Positions 35,648 to 43,481 of a stretch of 64,000 nucleotides of DNA are shown here, one piece after another. Position 1 is the stretch's first letter; the number at the start of each line of letters is the position of its first letter. The notes under the pieces are model-generated. The model made no database searches. It saw nothing but the letters and a program-made list of their open reading frames with translations, and was not told where the DNA came from. A program made the position numbers and the translations under genes. The stretch comes from Bacillus sp. PK3_68 (lineage in GTDB: Bacteria; Bacillota; Bacilli; Bacillales; Domibacillaceae): NCBI RefSeq assembly GCF_003600835.1, contig NZ_NQYC01000001.1:2498001-2562000 (forward strand), written 5' to 3'.

Positions 35648-36994
35648 TCAAGACAAAATCTCTTTTTTCTCTAAAAACTGTGTTGTGTAATCTCCACTCT
35701 CAAATTGCTCATTTTCCATAATGGAAGCCAAGAGAGCAAGGTTCGTTTTTAACCCGTGGATTTCTACTTGCGCCAATGCTTGTCTCATCTTCTCAATTGC
35801 TTCTACACGGTTTGCTCCGTGAACGATCAATTTGCCGATCATAGGATCATAAAATGGGGAAACAATACTTCCTTCTACGATGCTAAAGTCCAGTCTTATG
35901 TCTTTGTCAGGCAGCTTCAGCTGTTCAATTGTCCCTGGAGACGGAAAAAATGTTTTCGGGTCCTCCGCATAAAGCCGGCACTCAATAGCATGGCCCGCTT
36001 TGTTAATTTGTTCCTGCTGAAGAGGAAGCTCCTGCCCGGCCGCTATTCTCAGCTGCCATTCAACTAAATCAATGCCGGTGATTTCTTCCGTTACCGGATG
36101 CTCTACCTGTAGCCGTGTGTTCATTTCCAGGAAGTAAAAGTTCCTATCGCTGTCAAAGATGAATTCCATCGTGCCGACATTTGTATAGCCAATTTCCTTT
36201 ACTCCACGTACAGCGGCCTCCAACAACTGATTTCTAAGGGAAGCATCCAAAAATGGGGAGGGGCTTTCTTCAACTACTTTTTGATTTCTGCGCTGAACAG
36301 AACATTCTCTCTCATACAAATGGACAACATTCCCGTGACGGTCGGCTGCTATTTGCACCTCAATATGCCGCGGATCGGCAATCCACTTTTCAAGAAAGAC
36401 CGTTCCATCGTTAAAGAACGATTCAGCTTTTTGTATGGTCGAATGAAAGGCTTTCTCCAGCTCCTCTTGATTGTGGGCAAGCTGCATGCCGATTCCGCCT
36501 CCGCCGGCGCTCGCCTTGAGCATGAGTGGGTAGCCCAAGTTATCCGCAATGGCTAAGGCTTCTTCTAAAGATTCGATTTTTCCGGATGATCCAGGAACAA
36601 CCGGAACTCCTGCTTTTTGCATATGTGCTCTTGCTTCCACTTTCGATCCCATCGTCTCCATTACGTCAGCTTCAGGGCCGATGAATACGATATTCTCCTC
36701 TTTACAACGTTTAGCAAATAGCGGATTTTCCGATAAAAACCCATAACCAGGATGGATCGCATCGGCTGTTGTTTGTTTAGCCGCCTGGATGACTTTCTCT
36801 ATATCTAGATAGCTTTTCTTAGCCTGAGCCGGTCCAATGCAAACCGCTTCCGACGCTTCACTGACAAATGGTGCCTGAGCATCCGCTTCTGAATAGACAG
36901 CAACGGTTTGGATGCCAAGTTGGCGGCATGTCCGAATGACTCTCCTGGCAATTTCTCCTCTATTGGCGATAAGTACTTTATTAAAATATGACAT
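35648..36994 (-). CDS. Biotin carboxylase subunit (AccC-like)
   Basis: A 448-residue ATP-grasp enzyme that carboxylates biotin with bicarbonate. The N-terminal fold (KVLIANRGEIARRVIRTCRQLG), glycine-rich ATP loop (KASAGGGGIGMQL), HIEVQIAADRHGN and the catalytic region EMNTRLQVEHPVTEEITGIDLVEWQLRIAAG are all present. It is distinct in context from the housekeeping accC, which sits with accB; here it lies between pxpA-like and a small BCCP gene and shares an operon with KipI and KipA homologues. This set equals a dissociated urea-carboxylase-like enzyme. Confidence 0.95.
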   Translation of the reverse strand: MSYFNKVLIANRGEIARRVIRTCRQLGIQTVAVYSEADAQAPFVSEASEAVCIGPAQAKKSYLDIEKVIQAAKQTTADAIHPGYGFLSENPLFAKRCKEENIVFIGPEADVMETMGSKVEARAHMQKAGVPVVPGSSGKIESLEEALAIADNLGYPLMLKASAGGGGIGMQLAHNQEELEKAFHSTIQKAESFFNDGTVFLEKWIADPRHIEVQIAADRHGNVVHLYERECSVQRRNQKVVEESPSPFLDASLRNQLLEAAVRGVKEIGYTNVGTMEFIFDSDRNFYFLEMNTRLQVEHPVTEEITGIDLVEWQLRIAAGQELPLQQEQINKAGHAIECRLYAEDPKTFFPSPGTIEQLKLPDKDIRLDFSIVEGSIVSPFYDPMIGKLIVHGANRVEAIEKMRQALAQVEIHGLKTNLALLASIMENEQFESGDYTTQFLEKKEILS

Positions 36995-37023
36995 ATGATT
37001 CCTCCGCTAAAGTTCCGGCTTCG

Positions 37024-37281
37024 TTATTGGACTGCGATGATAGCAATCTCTTGTCCTGCATCTAAAATATCTTCCTCATTTGCAAGGAAGCTTTCGAGTA
37101 CACCGTCGGCTTCCGCTTTGATCTCGTAGTAATTTTTCATAACTTCTACTAAACCGAGTACATCTCCAGTCTTCACGGCAGCCCCTTCTTTGACAAATGC
37201 TTCCTTGTCGGGTGCCGGTCTGCGATAGAACACTCCAGGAATAGGTGAGAGAACTTTACTTTTTGTGCCAGGCATTGTCAT
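37024..37281 (-). CDS. Biotin carboxyl carrier protein, short
   Basis: An 85-residue biotinyl domain without the long N-terminal linker of AccB. The biotin-accepting Lys is K49 in VEVMKNYYEI (canonical EAMKM replaced by EVMKN), preceded by LSPIPGVFYRRPAP and followed by a C-terminal IAII strand. It delivers carboxybiotin from the biotin carboxylase encoded just downstream to a carboxyltransferase, most likely the PxpB/PxpC-type pair encoded just upstream. Confidence 0.92.
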   Translation of the reverse strand: MTMPGTKSKVLSPIPGVFYRRPAPDKEAFVKEGAAVKTGDVLGLVEVMKNYYEIKAEADGVLESFLANEEDILDAGQEIAIIAVQ

Positions 37282-37286
37282 TCCTC

Positions 37287-38264
37287 CTATAACAGTTGTA
37301 ATTGCTGTTTTATTTTTGCCACTTTGTCTGTGTATTCTTTTCTCGCCCGCAAGGCTTCCTCAATGTCGACAGCGACAAAGCGCACTTTTTCATTTGTTTT
37401 GATTTGGGCCATTTTGTTTAAATCGGCGCTGATAATGGTACAAATTGTCGCGTAGCCTCCGCCTGTTACCGCGTCATTTAATAGAGCAATCGGCTCCACT
37501 CCGTCCGGTACTTGGATGGATCCGATCGGATAACCGAGATCCACCACATTGGAAGGATTGCTGCCAGCTCCAAACGGCTGCTCTCGCTCTACAAAGTTCA
37601 ATCGTTCCCCTTTAAAACGGTAACCGACTCGGTTCGCTTCTGTCGTAACTGTCCAATCAAGTGAGAAGAACCGTTCCTTGCTTTCCTCGGTCAGGCGATA
37701 ACTGCATAAGCCGACGACTACTCGGATTTCATTTGTTTTTGAAAAGACCGGGATTAGTTCATCTTGTATACGCGTCCCTACCTTCACTTGATGATCGATA
37801 TCCTTGCCAATCTTCAATTCATCGCCGGCCTGAAGCGGACGTCCCTCCAAACCGCCAATTCCGCATAGAGTATAAGTAGAACGGGAATCCATGACGAGCG
37901 GCACATCAATGCCGCCTGCTACCGCTAAATAAACGCGGGCTCCCTGCTTAACAAAGTCAAAGGAAAGCTCATCTCCCGCCTTTACAGCTAGCGTTTCCCA
38001 CATGGGGACAGGCTGTCCATTCACTTTTGGCGGAATTTCACCGCCTGTCAATGCAATAACGGCCTCTTGTTGAAATTGAAGAACAGGTCCCATATACGTG
38101 ATTTCAAGAGCCGCTGCATTTTCATTGTTGCCTACAAGTACATTAGCTGCAGTGAACGAGTATTTATCCATAGCACCGGACGGCGGCATGCCGACCTCGT
38201 AATAGCCAATTCTGCCGTAATCCTGAACAGTTGTTTGTAAACCGGGCTGAATCACTTTAATCAT
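37287..38264 (-). CDS. PxpC/KipA-type carboxyltransferase subunit
   Basis: A 325-residue AHS2-domain protein, homologue of KipA/PxpC. Segments are MIKVIQPGLQTTVQDYGRIGYYEVGMPPSGAMDKYSF, VALTGGEIPPKVNG, LAVAGGIDVPLVMDSRSTYTLCGIGG and QPFGAGSNPSNVVDLGYPIGSIQVP. It overlaps the pxpB-like gene by 4 bases and is followed 5 bases later by the biotin carrier gene. The KipI-KipA heterodimer is the same fold as the carboxyltransferase domain of urea carboxylase, which supports a role in a biotin-dependent carboxylation here; a plain 5-oxoprolinase role with PxpA is the alternative. Confidence 0.93.
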   Translation of the reverse strand: MIKVIQPGLQTTVQDYGRIGYYEVGMPPSGAMDKYSFTAANVLVGNNENAAALEITYMGPVLQFQQEAVIALTGGEIPPKVNGQPVPMWETLAVKAGDELSFDFVKQGARVYLAVAGGIDVPLVMDSRSTYTLCGIGGLEGRPLQAGDELKIGKDIDHQVKVGTRIQDELIPVFSKTNEIRVVVGLCSYRLTEESKERFFSLDWTVTTEANRVGYRFKGERLNFVEREQPFGAGSNPSNVVDLGYPIGSIQVPDGVEPIALLNDAVTGGGYATICTIISADLNKMAQIKTNEKVRFVAVDIEEALRARKEYTDKVAKIKQQLQLL

Positions 38265-39130
38265 GCGTACAACCCCCCTAAAATCTCATCTGAAAATGCT
38301 TTTGGGTTTTCCAGCACTTGTTGAGGCTTGAATGTGATTTCTCTCGTTAAGTAGCGGAATGTACCGTCCTCTACTTGCTTTTCAATTGATTGGAATTCCT
38401 CCATTGTGATGCTGCGATACCTAAAAATGTCTCCCTGTCTCGGAAACGTCATGGAATCTTTGAAATCATACAACCGCTGTTCCTTCTGGTAGATCGGGGC
38501 TGCCGCAATGCCGAACAATTGATAGCCACCTGCCCCCTGCACCGGATAAATAACGGCAAAGGCGCCGCCAAATCCAAAGGCTCTCTCAGGTGTATAAGTA
38601 CGCGGCCGAACATATTTTGGCACCTCAATCTGCTGCTCACGCGGCACCATTTGATAACACCATGGCAAGCCGGGCACAAATCCGATCATTGATACGAGAT
38701 AAGGGTAATCTGTAATGGCTTTAATTAACTCTTCTTTGGAATGAAAGCCATTAATCCGCGCTGCGTACTCTAGGTCAGTCGAAGATGGATCTTGATGACG
38801 GTCCCTAAAGCGCACCAATGCTTCATTGGTCCAAGGATCATCAAATAAAATGGGCACATCTACCACTCTTGAAGAAATATTAAAATCATCGACCGACACA
38901 GAGTGTTCAAGTTCTTTCAATTTTGAAATCAATTGATTAGGATGAATCTCTTCCGGTTTAAATCGGATCATATACGAAGCATTAGAAGGACAAATGTCCA
39001 GTATCCCTTGTAATTTTTCTTCTTTCAGTTGCTTTGTAATAGCCATCGCCTGAAAGTTTACTTCTAGACTCATAGATTCAGATAATTCCACAAAAATAAA
39101 CTCATCACCGCCATACTCGTAACGGGTCAA
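38261..39130 (-). CDS. PxpB/KipI-type subunit, first gene of the operon
   Basis: A 289-residue AHS1-domain protein, homologue of KipI/PxpB, with YGGDEFIFVELSESMSLEVNFQAMAI, VVDVPILFDDPWTNEALVRFRDRHQ, DYPYLVSMIGFVPGLPWCY and AFGFGGAFAVIYPVQGAGGYQLFG. Like the paralogue at 23599-24483 it is longer than B. subtilis KipI. It lies directly behind the sigma-54 promoter at 39183-39198, so transcription of the whole minus-strand operon starts here. GAGGTGAAGCGAA precedes the start. Confidence 0.92.
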   Translation of the reverse strand: MTRYEYGGDEFIFVELSESMSLEVNFQAMAITKQLKEEKLQGILDICPSNASYMIRFKPEEIHPNQLISKLKELEHSVSVDDFNISSRVVDVPILFDDPWTNEALVRFRDRHQDPSSTDLEYAARINGFHSKEELIKAITDYPYLVSMIGFVPGLPWCYQMVPREQQIEVPKYVRPRTYTPERAFGFGGAFAVIYPVQGAGGYQLFGIAAAPIYQKEQRLYDFKDSMTFPRQGDIFRYRSITMEEFQSIEKQVEDGTFRYLTREITFKPQQVLENPKAFSDEILGGLYA

Positions 39131-39182
39131 TTCGCTTCACCTCACTCACTTAATTTCCTACTCTTCCATACATATTAGTAAA

Positions 39183-39198
39183 TGCAACATTCATACCA
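39183..39198 (-). promoter_or_regulatory. Sigma-54 promoter of the 16.5 kb operon
   Basis: On the minus strand TGGTATGAATGTTGCA has GG and GC ten bases apart and matches TGGYAY-N5-TTGCW, 53 bases before the first gene. The operon contains its own sigma-54 activator. No clear upstream activating dyad is seen in the next 70 bases apart from AGAATATTC near 39213-39221. Confidence 0.8.
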
Positions 39199-39267
39199 GC
39201 TTTTTAAAAACGGAATATTCTAATTTTTTAAACGTTTGTAAGGTTATTTAACTTCTTAAAAAGAAAA

Positions 39268-39310
39268 AATCTTTCATTTATGAAAAGAAAGATTTCATAA
39301 ATGAAAGATT
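39268..39310 (-). terminator. 18-bp perfect inverted repeat, probable terminator of katA and small gene
   Basis: Arms 39268-39285 and 39293-39310 pair over 18 bases with a 7-base loop. On the minus strand the hairpin is followed by TTTTTTC, so it can end the katA-small ORF transcript before the sigma-54 promoter. The stem is AT-rich and unusually long. Confidence 0.65.
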
Positions 39311-39396
39311 ATGTAGAAGAAATTACATTCTAGCTCTTTCCACAAGAAGAAAAAAACCTCCCCATATAATGATTGAATAAGCATGACCAACAGCCT

Positions 39397-39429
39397 GAAA
39401 GCCTGCAGAGCTTTCTTCCGCAGGCTTTC
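39397..39429 (-). terminator. Hairpin downstream of the small gene
   Basis: Perfect 10-bp arms GAAAGCCTGC / GCAGGCTTTC with a 13-base loop, 23 bases after the small-gene stop. No T-run follows directly; it may protect the mRNA 3' end or pause polymerase ahead of the hairpin at 39268-39310. Confidence 0.45.
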
Positions 39430-39451
39430 AATAGGATATGAAGTTTTATAT

Positions 39452-39607
39452 TTAAGCGTAGTTGCGTTCCGAAGCATACGATAACGCATCAACTAGAGAG
39501 TAAAAACATAACTCGATATTCTTTTTATCCCCTTTGTCTTCCCTCACTACACAAAAATGCTCGTTTACCTTCTCAATTGCCATTTGCTTATTGAGTTTTC
39601 TTTCCAT
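39452..39607 (-). CDS. Small protein of 51 residues downstream of katA
   Basis: A short frame starting MERKLNKQMAIEKVNEHF and ending ALSYASERNYA. The ATG has AAAGGAG 8 bases upstream, and the gene begins 22 bases after the katA stop on the same strand, so co-expression under PerR control is likely. The sequence is charged, with no membrane segment or signal peptide, one Cys in the first half and one in the middle (EHFCVV, IELCFY). I do not recognise a family; coding is supported by the ribosome-binding site, position and terminators after it. Confidence 0.6.
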   Translation of the reverse strand: MERKLNKQMAIEKVNEHFCVVREDKGDKKNIELCFYSLVDALSYASERNYA

Positions 39608-39628
39608 TCTCCCACTCCTTTTATTACA

Positions 39629-41092
39629 TTATGCTTCCTGGGGTACAGCAAGACCAAGCCCTTCTGCTACACGTGTACCATATTCCGGATCAGCTTTATA
39701 GAAATGACGGATCTGGCGAAGTTTAATTTCTTCACTTTCTACTGGCCTCATGGCACCGACAATATTTGCTACAAGGCGTGCGCGCTCTTCTTCACTCATC
39801 AAGCGGTAGAGGTCGCCTGCCTGTGTGTAATGGTCGTCATGATTATAATTATGAGTACCTGCCTGGCCTGTTACCTCAAATGGCGTAACATTAGCTTCCG
39901 GCGCCTCTTTCGGACCGCCAAAGCTATTTGGCTCATAATAGACGGATTTGCCGCCGTTGCCGTCAAAACGCATTTGGCCATCACGTTGATAATTGTGAAC
40001 CGGACATTTCGGTGCATTAATCGGCAGTGCATTATGGTTAACACCTACGCGGTAACGGTGAGCATCCGCATACGCAAACAAGCGGCCTTGAAGCATTTTA
40101 TCAGGAGAGGCTTCAATTCCAGGGACAAATGTGCCCGGGGAGAAAGTGGCCTGCTCTACTTCAGCAAAGTAATTTTCTGGATTGCGATTCAGTACCATTT
40201 TTCCGACTTCAATTAATGGATAGTCTTTTTGCGACCAAACTTTTGTCACATCAAACGGATCCCATTTGTATGTGTTGGCATCTTCCATTGGCATAATCTG
40301 TACGTAAAGCGTCCAAGAAGGATAGTCTCCTTGCTCAATCGCATTGAACAAATCCTCTGTATGATAATCAGGGTTTTCTCCTGCTAATTTTGCAGCTAGC
40401 TCGACATCTAAATTTTTAACACCTTGGTCTGTTTTAAAATGGTATTTCACCCAAACGGCTTCCCCTTTATCATTCACCCATTTAAATGTATGACTTCCGA
40501 AGCCATGCATATGGCGAAGGGTTGCCGGAATACCGCGATCCGACATTAAAATCGTTACTTGATGAAGCGACTCCGGAGATAATGACCAGAAATCCCACAC
40601 AGCTGTTGGATTTTTTAAGTGTGTTTGCGGATCACGTTTTTGTGTATGAATAAAATCCGGGAATTTAATAGCGTCACGAATAAAGAAAACAGGCGTGTTA
40701 TTTCCTACCAAGTCATAGTTCCCTTCATCTGTGTAAAACTTCACAGCAAACCCACGTGGATCACGAACTGTATCTGCTGAACCCAGTTCGCCTGCTACAG
40801 TTGAGAATCGAATAAACAATGGAGTGCGCTTTCCAGCTTCAGACAAAAAGTCTGCTTTCGTATAATTGGCAATCTCACTGTTTGTCACTTCAAAATAGCC
40901 GTGTGCACCAGCTCCTTTTGCATGAACGACCCGTTCCGGTACGCGTTCACGGTTGAAATGTGCCAATTTCTCAAGTAAATGAACATCTTGTATTAATGTC
41001 GGTCCACGTTGTCCGGCTGTCTGTGAATTTTGATTATCGCCTACCGGGGCTCCCCAGCTTGTTGTTAGTCGATTATTTGTCATCCTTGTCAC
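39629..41092 (-). CDS. katA: Vegetative catalase KatA
   Basis: A 487-residue small-subunit (clade 3) haem catalase. Visible are the N-terminal [19 protein letters not shown], the distal-His motif [53 protein letters not shown], and the proximal motif [14 protein letters not shown] with the haem-ligand Tyr. It differs from the katE product by lacking the C-terminal flavodoxin-like domain. A PerR box and a sigma-A type promoter lie upstream, so peroxide should induce it. GAGGTGACAAGG precedes the ATG. Confidence 0.97.
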   Translation of the reverse strand: MTRMTNNRLTTSWGAPVGDNQNSQTAGQRGPTLIQDVHLLEKLAHFNRERVPERVVHAKGAGAHGYFEVTNSEIANYTKADFLSEAGKRTPLFIRFSTVAGELGSADTVRDPRGFAVKFYTDEGNYDLVGNNTPVFFIRDAIKFPDFIHTQKRDPQTHLKNPTAVWDFWSLSPESLHQVTILMSDRGIPATLRHMHGFGSHTFKWVNDKGEAVWVKYHFKTDQGVKNLDVELAAKLAGENPDYHTEDLFNAIEQGDYPSWTLYVQIMPMEDANTYKWDPFDVTKVWSQKDYPLIEVGKMVLNRNPENYFAEVEQATFSPGTFVPGIEASPDKMLQGRLFAYADAHRYRVGVNHNALPINAPKCPVHNYQRDGQMRFDGNGGKSVYYEPNSFGGPKEAPEANVTPFEVTGQAGTHNYNHDDHYTQAGDLYRLMSEEERARLVANIVGAMRPVESEEIKLRQIRHFYKADPEYGTRVAEGLGLAVPQEA

Positions 41093-41118
41093 CTCATCAT
41101 TATTTTGTTAGTAACTTA

Positions 41119-41146
41119 ATGATAACACTTCTCAAAGAAAAATCAA
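41119..41146 (-). promoter_or_regulatory. Sigma-A promoter of katA
   Basis: On the minus strand TTGATT (41141-41146), a 16-base spacer and TATCAT (41119-41124) lie about 27 bases before the katA start. The PerR box abuts the -35 element from upstream. Confidence 0.65.
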
Positions 41147-41153
41147 TACTAAA

Positions 41154-41168
41154 TTATAATTATTTTAA
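41154..41168. promoter_or_regulatory. PerR box
   Basis: TTATAATTATTTTAA matches the PerR consensus TTATAATNATTATAA at all but one position. It lies 8 bases upstream of the katA -35 element, as expected for peroxide-responsive repression. Confidence 0.82.
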
Positions 41169-41192
41169 ATAAGAAATTGTTATTTATTATTT

Positions 41193-41222
41193 TTGTCATA
41201 AATAATCAACCCTCAATATAAA
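41193..41222 (+). promoter_or_regulatory. Candidate sigma-A promoter for the aldehyde dehydrogenase
   Basis: TTGTCA (41193-41198), an 18-base spacer and TATAAA (41217-41222) point toward the aldehyde dehydrogenase gene 170 bases downstream. The long leader contains a tiny translatable frame. Confidence 0.45.
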
Positions 41223-41263
41223 TTAAGACTATCGTGCAAGAAGAATCATTAGGAGGACGCAGA

Positions 41264-41287
41264 ATGAAGCGATTAATAATCTATTAG
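41264..41287 (+). CDS. Possible 7-residue leader peptide
   Basis: AGGAGGACGCAGA precedes an ATG that opens MKRLIIY followed by TAG, 106 bases before the aldehyde dehydrogenase start. The ribosome-binding site is stronger than that of most genes here. It may be an upstream regulatory frame or a remnant; no stop-and-go hairpin is obvious. Confidence 0.3.
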   Translation: MKRLIIY

Positions 41288-41392
41288 TCTCTAAGTATAT
41301 AAGTTGACTTTCATCTATTAAATATGGATGATGAGAATGTAAGTGATTTTTTCAAACAATATGAATTTTCAATTTTTAAAGGGGGAGTCGCA

Positions 41393-42910
41393 ATGATTTA
41401 TGCAAATCCAGGCCAGGAAGGGTCAAAAGTAACCTTTAAGAAACGATATGAAAATTTTATTAATGGAGAATGGCAGGCGCCTGTAGGCGGCCAGTACTTT
41501 GAAAATATTTCACCTGTGACGGGGGAAGTATTTTGCGAGGTAGCTCGCTCGCAGGCAGAAGATATTGAACTTGCCTTAGATGCAGCTCATGCGGCTAAAG
41601 ATGCTTGGGGACGGACATCCGTGGCCGAACGAGCGAATATTTTAAATAAAATTGCCGACCGCCTGGAAGAAAACCTTGAAAAGCTGGCGGTAGCCGAAAC
41701 ATGGGACAATGGAAAGGCCATAAGGGAAACGTTGAATGCCGATTTACCGCTGGCGATTGACCATTTCCGCTATTTTGCCGGTGCGATCCGTGCCCAGGAA
41801 GGATCGCTTAGCCAGATTGATGATGACACGGTTGCGTATCATTTCCATGAGCCGCTCGGTGTCGTCGGCCAAATTATCCCTTGGAACTTCCCGCTTCTTA
41901 TGGGCGTGTGGAAGCTCGCTCCCGCCCTTGCGGCCGGCAACTGTGTCGTGCTAAAACCGGCAGAACAGACGCCAGCTTCTATTTTAGTCTTTATGGAACT
42001 GATCCAGGACCTGCTTCCTCCAGGAGTCATAAACATTGTGAATGGCTTTGGGCTCGAAGCCGGCAAGCCGCTCGCCTCTAATAAACGCATTGCCAAAATT
42101 GCTTTTACAGGCGAGACGACAACGGGCCGCCTGATTATGCAGTATGCTTCGCAAAATTTGATTCCTGTCACCCTGGAACTTGGAGGCAAATCACCGAACA
42201 TTTTCTTTGACGACGTCATGGAAAAAGATGATGCTTTCCTGAATAAAGCGATCGAAGGCTTTGTGCTTTTTGCCTTAAACCAAGGGGAAGTTTGTACATG
42301 CCCTTCCCGTGCATTGATTCATGAACGTATTTACGATCAATTTATGGAGCGCGCGATTGAACGTGTCAAGCAAATCAAGACGGGCAATCCGCTTGATACC
42401 GATACGATGATGGGGGCCCAGGCTTCCAGTGAGCAAATGGAGAAAATCCTTTCTTATATTGATATCGGCAACCAGGAAGGAGCAGAATGCCTGGTGGGTG
42501 GCGGCAAAAACACGGTCGCAGGTTTTGAAAATGGGTATTATGTAAAACCAACGGTCTTTAAAGGCGCGAACAACATGAGAATTTTCCAGGAAGAAATTTT
42601 TGGACCGGTCGTTTCTGTGACCACCTTTAAAGATGAAAAAGAAGCACTGGAGATCGCCAATGATACGCTGTATGGGCTGGGCGCCGGTGTCTGGTCTCGC
42701 CACGTGAACCGGGCCTATCGCTTCGGCCGCAGCATTCAGGCAGGGCGTGTCTGGACAAACTGTTATCATCAGTATCCGGCCCATGCGGCATTCGGCGGCT
42801 ACAAAATGTCGGGCGTTGGCCGTGAGAACCATTTGATGATGTTGTCTCATTACCAGCAAACGAAAAACCTGCTCGTCAGCTACAGCGAGGATGCCCTTGG
42901 ATTCTTCTAA
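41393..42910 (+). CDS. NAD-dependent aldehyde dehydrogenase (AcoD/ExaC-like)
   Basis: A 505-residue ALDH-superfamily enzyme that probably oxidises acetaldehyde or similar aldehydes to acids. The NAD-binding [34 protein letters not shown], the general base Glu in LELGGKSPN, and the nucleophile Cys in [10 protein letters not shown] are all visible; the ending [13 protein letters not shown] is typical of the AcoD/ExaC group. The start at 41393 ([10 protein letters not shown]) is chosen because AAAGGGGGAG lies 5 bases before it; an in-frame ATG at 41324 has no ribosome-binding site. A DUF779 gene follows 49 bases downstream, a standard partner of this ALDH group. It could oxidise acetaldehyde made by the PhnX reaction. 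Confidence 0.94.
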   Translation: MIYANPGQEGSKVTFKKRYENFINGEWQAPVGGQYFENISPVTGEVFCEVARSQAEDIELALDAAHAAKDAWGRTSVAERANILNKIADRLEENLEKLAVAETWDNGKAIRETLNADLPLAIDHFRYFAGAIRAQEGSLSQIDDDTVAYHFHEPLGVVGQIIPWNFPLLMGVWKLAPALAAGNCVVLKPAEQTPASILVFMELIQDLLPPGVINIVNGFGLEAGKPLASNKRIAKIAFTGETTTGRLIMQYASQNLIPVTLELGGKSPNIFFDDVMEKDDAFLNKAIEGFVLFALNQGEVCTCPSRALIHERIYDQFMERAIERVKQIKTGNPLDTDTMMGAQASSEQMEKILSYIDIGNQEGAECLVGGGKNTVAGFENGYYVKPTVFKGANNMRIFQEEIFGPVVSVTTFKDEKEALEIANDTLYGLGAGVWSRHVNRAYRFGRSIQAGRVWTNCYHQYPAHAAFGGYKMSGVGRENHLMMLSHYQQTKNLLVSYSEDALGFF

Positions 42911-42959
42911 TACTTACAAGCACAGCATCTTCTGCACTAGCGGAAAGGAGCGTATTTAA

Positions 42960-43316
42960 ATGGTTGAACGTGTAACAGCCACCCCTGCTGCCCTTGAATT
43001 AATTGACAAGCTGAAGCAAAAATACGGTCCCCTTATGTTTCACCAATCGGGAGGCTGCTGTGATGGCAGCTCCCCAATGTGTTATCCGGAGGGTGAATTC
43101 TTAACAGGCGATAGTGACGTACTGCTTGGTAAAATTGGCGGCTCCTCTTTTTATATTAGTGAAGCCCAATATGAATACTGGAAACATACACAGCTGATCA
43201 TTGATGTCGTTGACGGACGTGGCGGGATGTTTTCCCTCGAAGGTCCTGAAGGCAAGCGATTTTTAACGAGGTCGCGTGTCTTCACACCGGAAGAGCGTCA
43301 GGAATTAAATATTTAA
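42960..43316 (+). CDS. DUF779-family protein
   Basis: A 118-residue cytosolic protein of family DUF779, usually encoded next to aldehyde dehydrogenases. Its conserved cysteine motif is visible as SGGCCDGSSPMCYPEGEF at about residues 31-48, which could bind a metal or carry redox thiols. AAAGGAGCG precedes the ATG. The biochemical role is not established; linkage suggests support of the preceding dehydrogenase. Confidence 0.9.
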   Translation: MVERVTATPAALELIDKLKQKYGPLMFHQSGGCCDGSSPMCYPEGEFLTGDSDVLLGKIGGSSFYISEAQYEYWKHTQLIIDVVDGRGGMFSLEGPEGKRFLTRSRVFTPEERQELNI

Positions 43317-43321
43317 ACACA

Positions 43322-43350
43322 AGAGACCGGCCTTCAGCCGGTCTTTCTAT
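43322..43350 (+). terminator. Terminator of the aldehyde dehydrogenase-DUF779 operon
   Basis: AGACCGG and CCGGTCT pair around a 6-base loop (43324-43343), followed by TTCTATTTC. It lies just after the DUF779 stop codon. Confidence 0.8.
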
Positions 43351-43377
43351 TTCAGATGGCAATATATCCATCTGAAA
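43350..43377. repeat. 10-bp inverted repeat upstream of the lactate oxidase-like gene
   Basis: TTTCAGATGG and CCATCTGAAA are perfect arms around 8 bases. It has no T-run of its own and lies 105 bases before the next gene, so it may be an operator for that gene. Confidence 0.4.
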
Positions 43378-43481
43378 CGTATGTACAAGTGGAAAAATAA
43401 ACCTTACAATAATAAAAGAAAGAAAATTCGAAATTTACCTTAGGGAATGACACAAAATAATAGAAGAGTGAGGTCCTGCAA

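Noticed and set aside
34868-39130. Simple 5-oxoprolinase (PxpABC) plus housekeeping acetyl-CoA carboxylase subunits
   Set aside because: Possible, but accC and the carrier lie between pxpA and pxpC homologues with 5-30 base gaps, no accB or accAD is present, and the carrier lacks the AccB linker; a joint enzyme is the simpler reading. Not excluded.
39295-39492. Minus-strand 65-codon frame downstream of katA
   Set aside because: It overlaps the small gene with a better start, runs through two hairpins and has no ribosome-binding site.
39557-40216. Long plus-strand frame of 219 codons opposite katA
   Set aside because: It lies almost wholly antisense to a clearly conserved catalase, has no ribosome-binding site and no recognisable domain.
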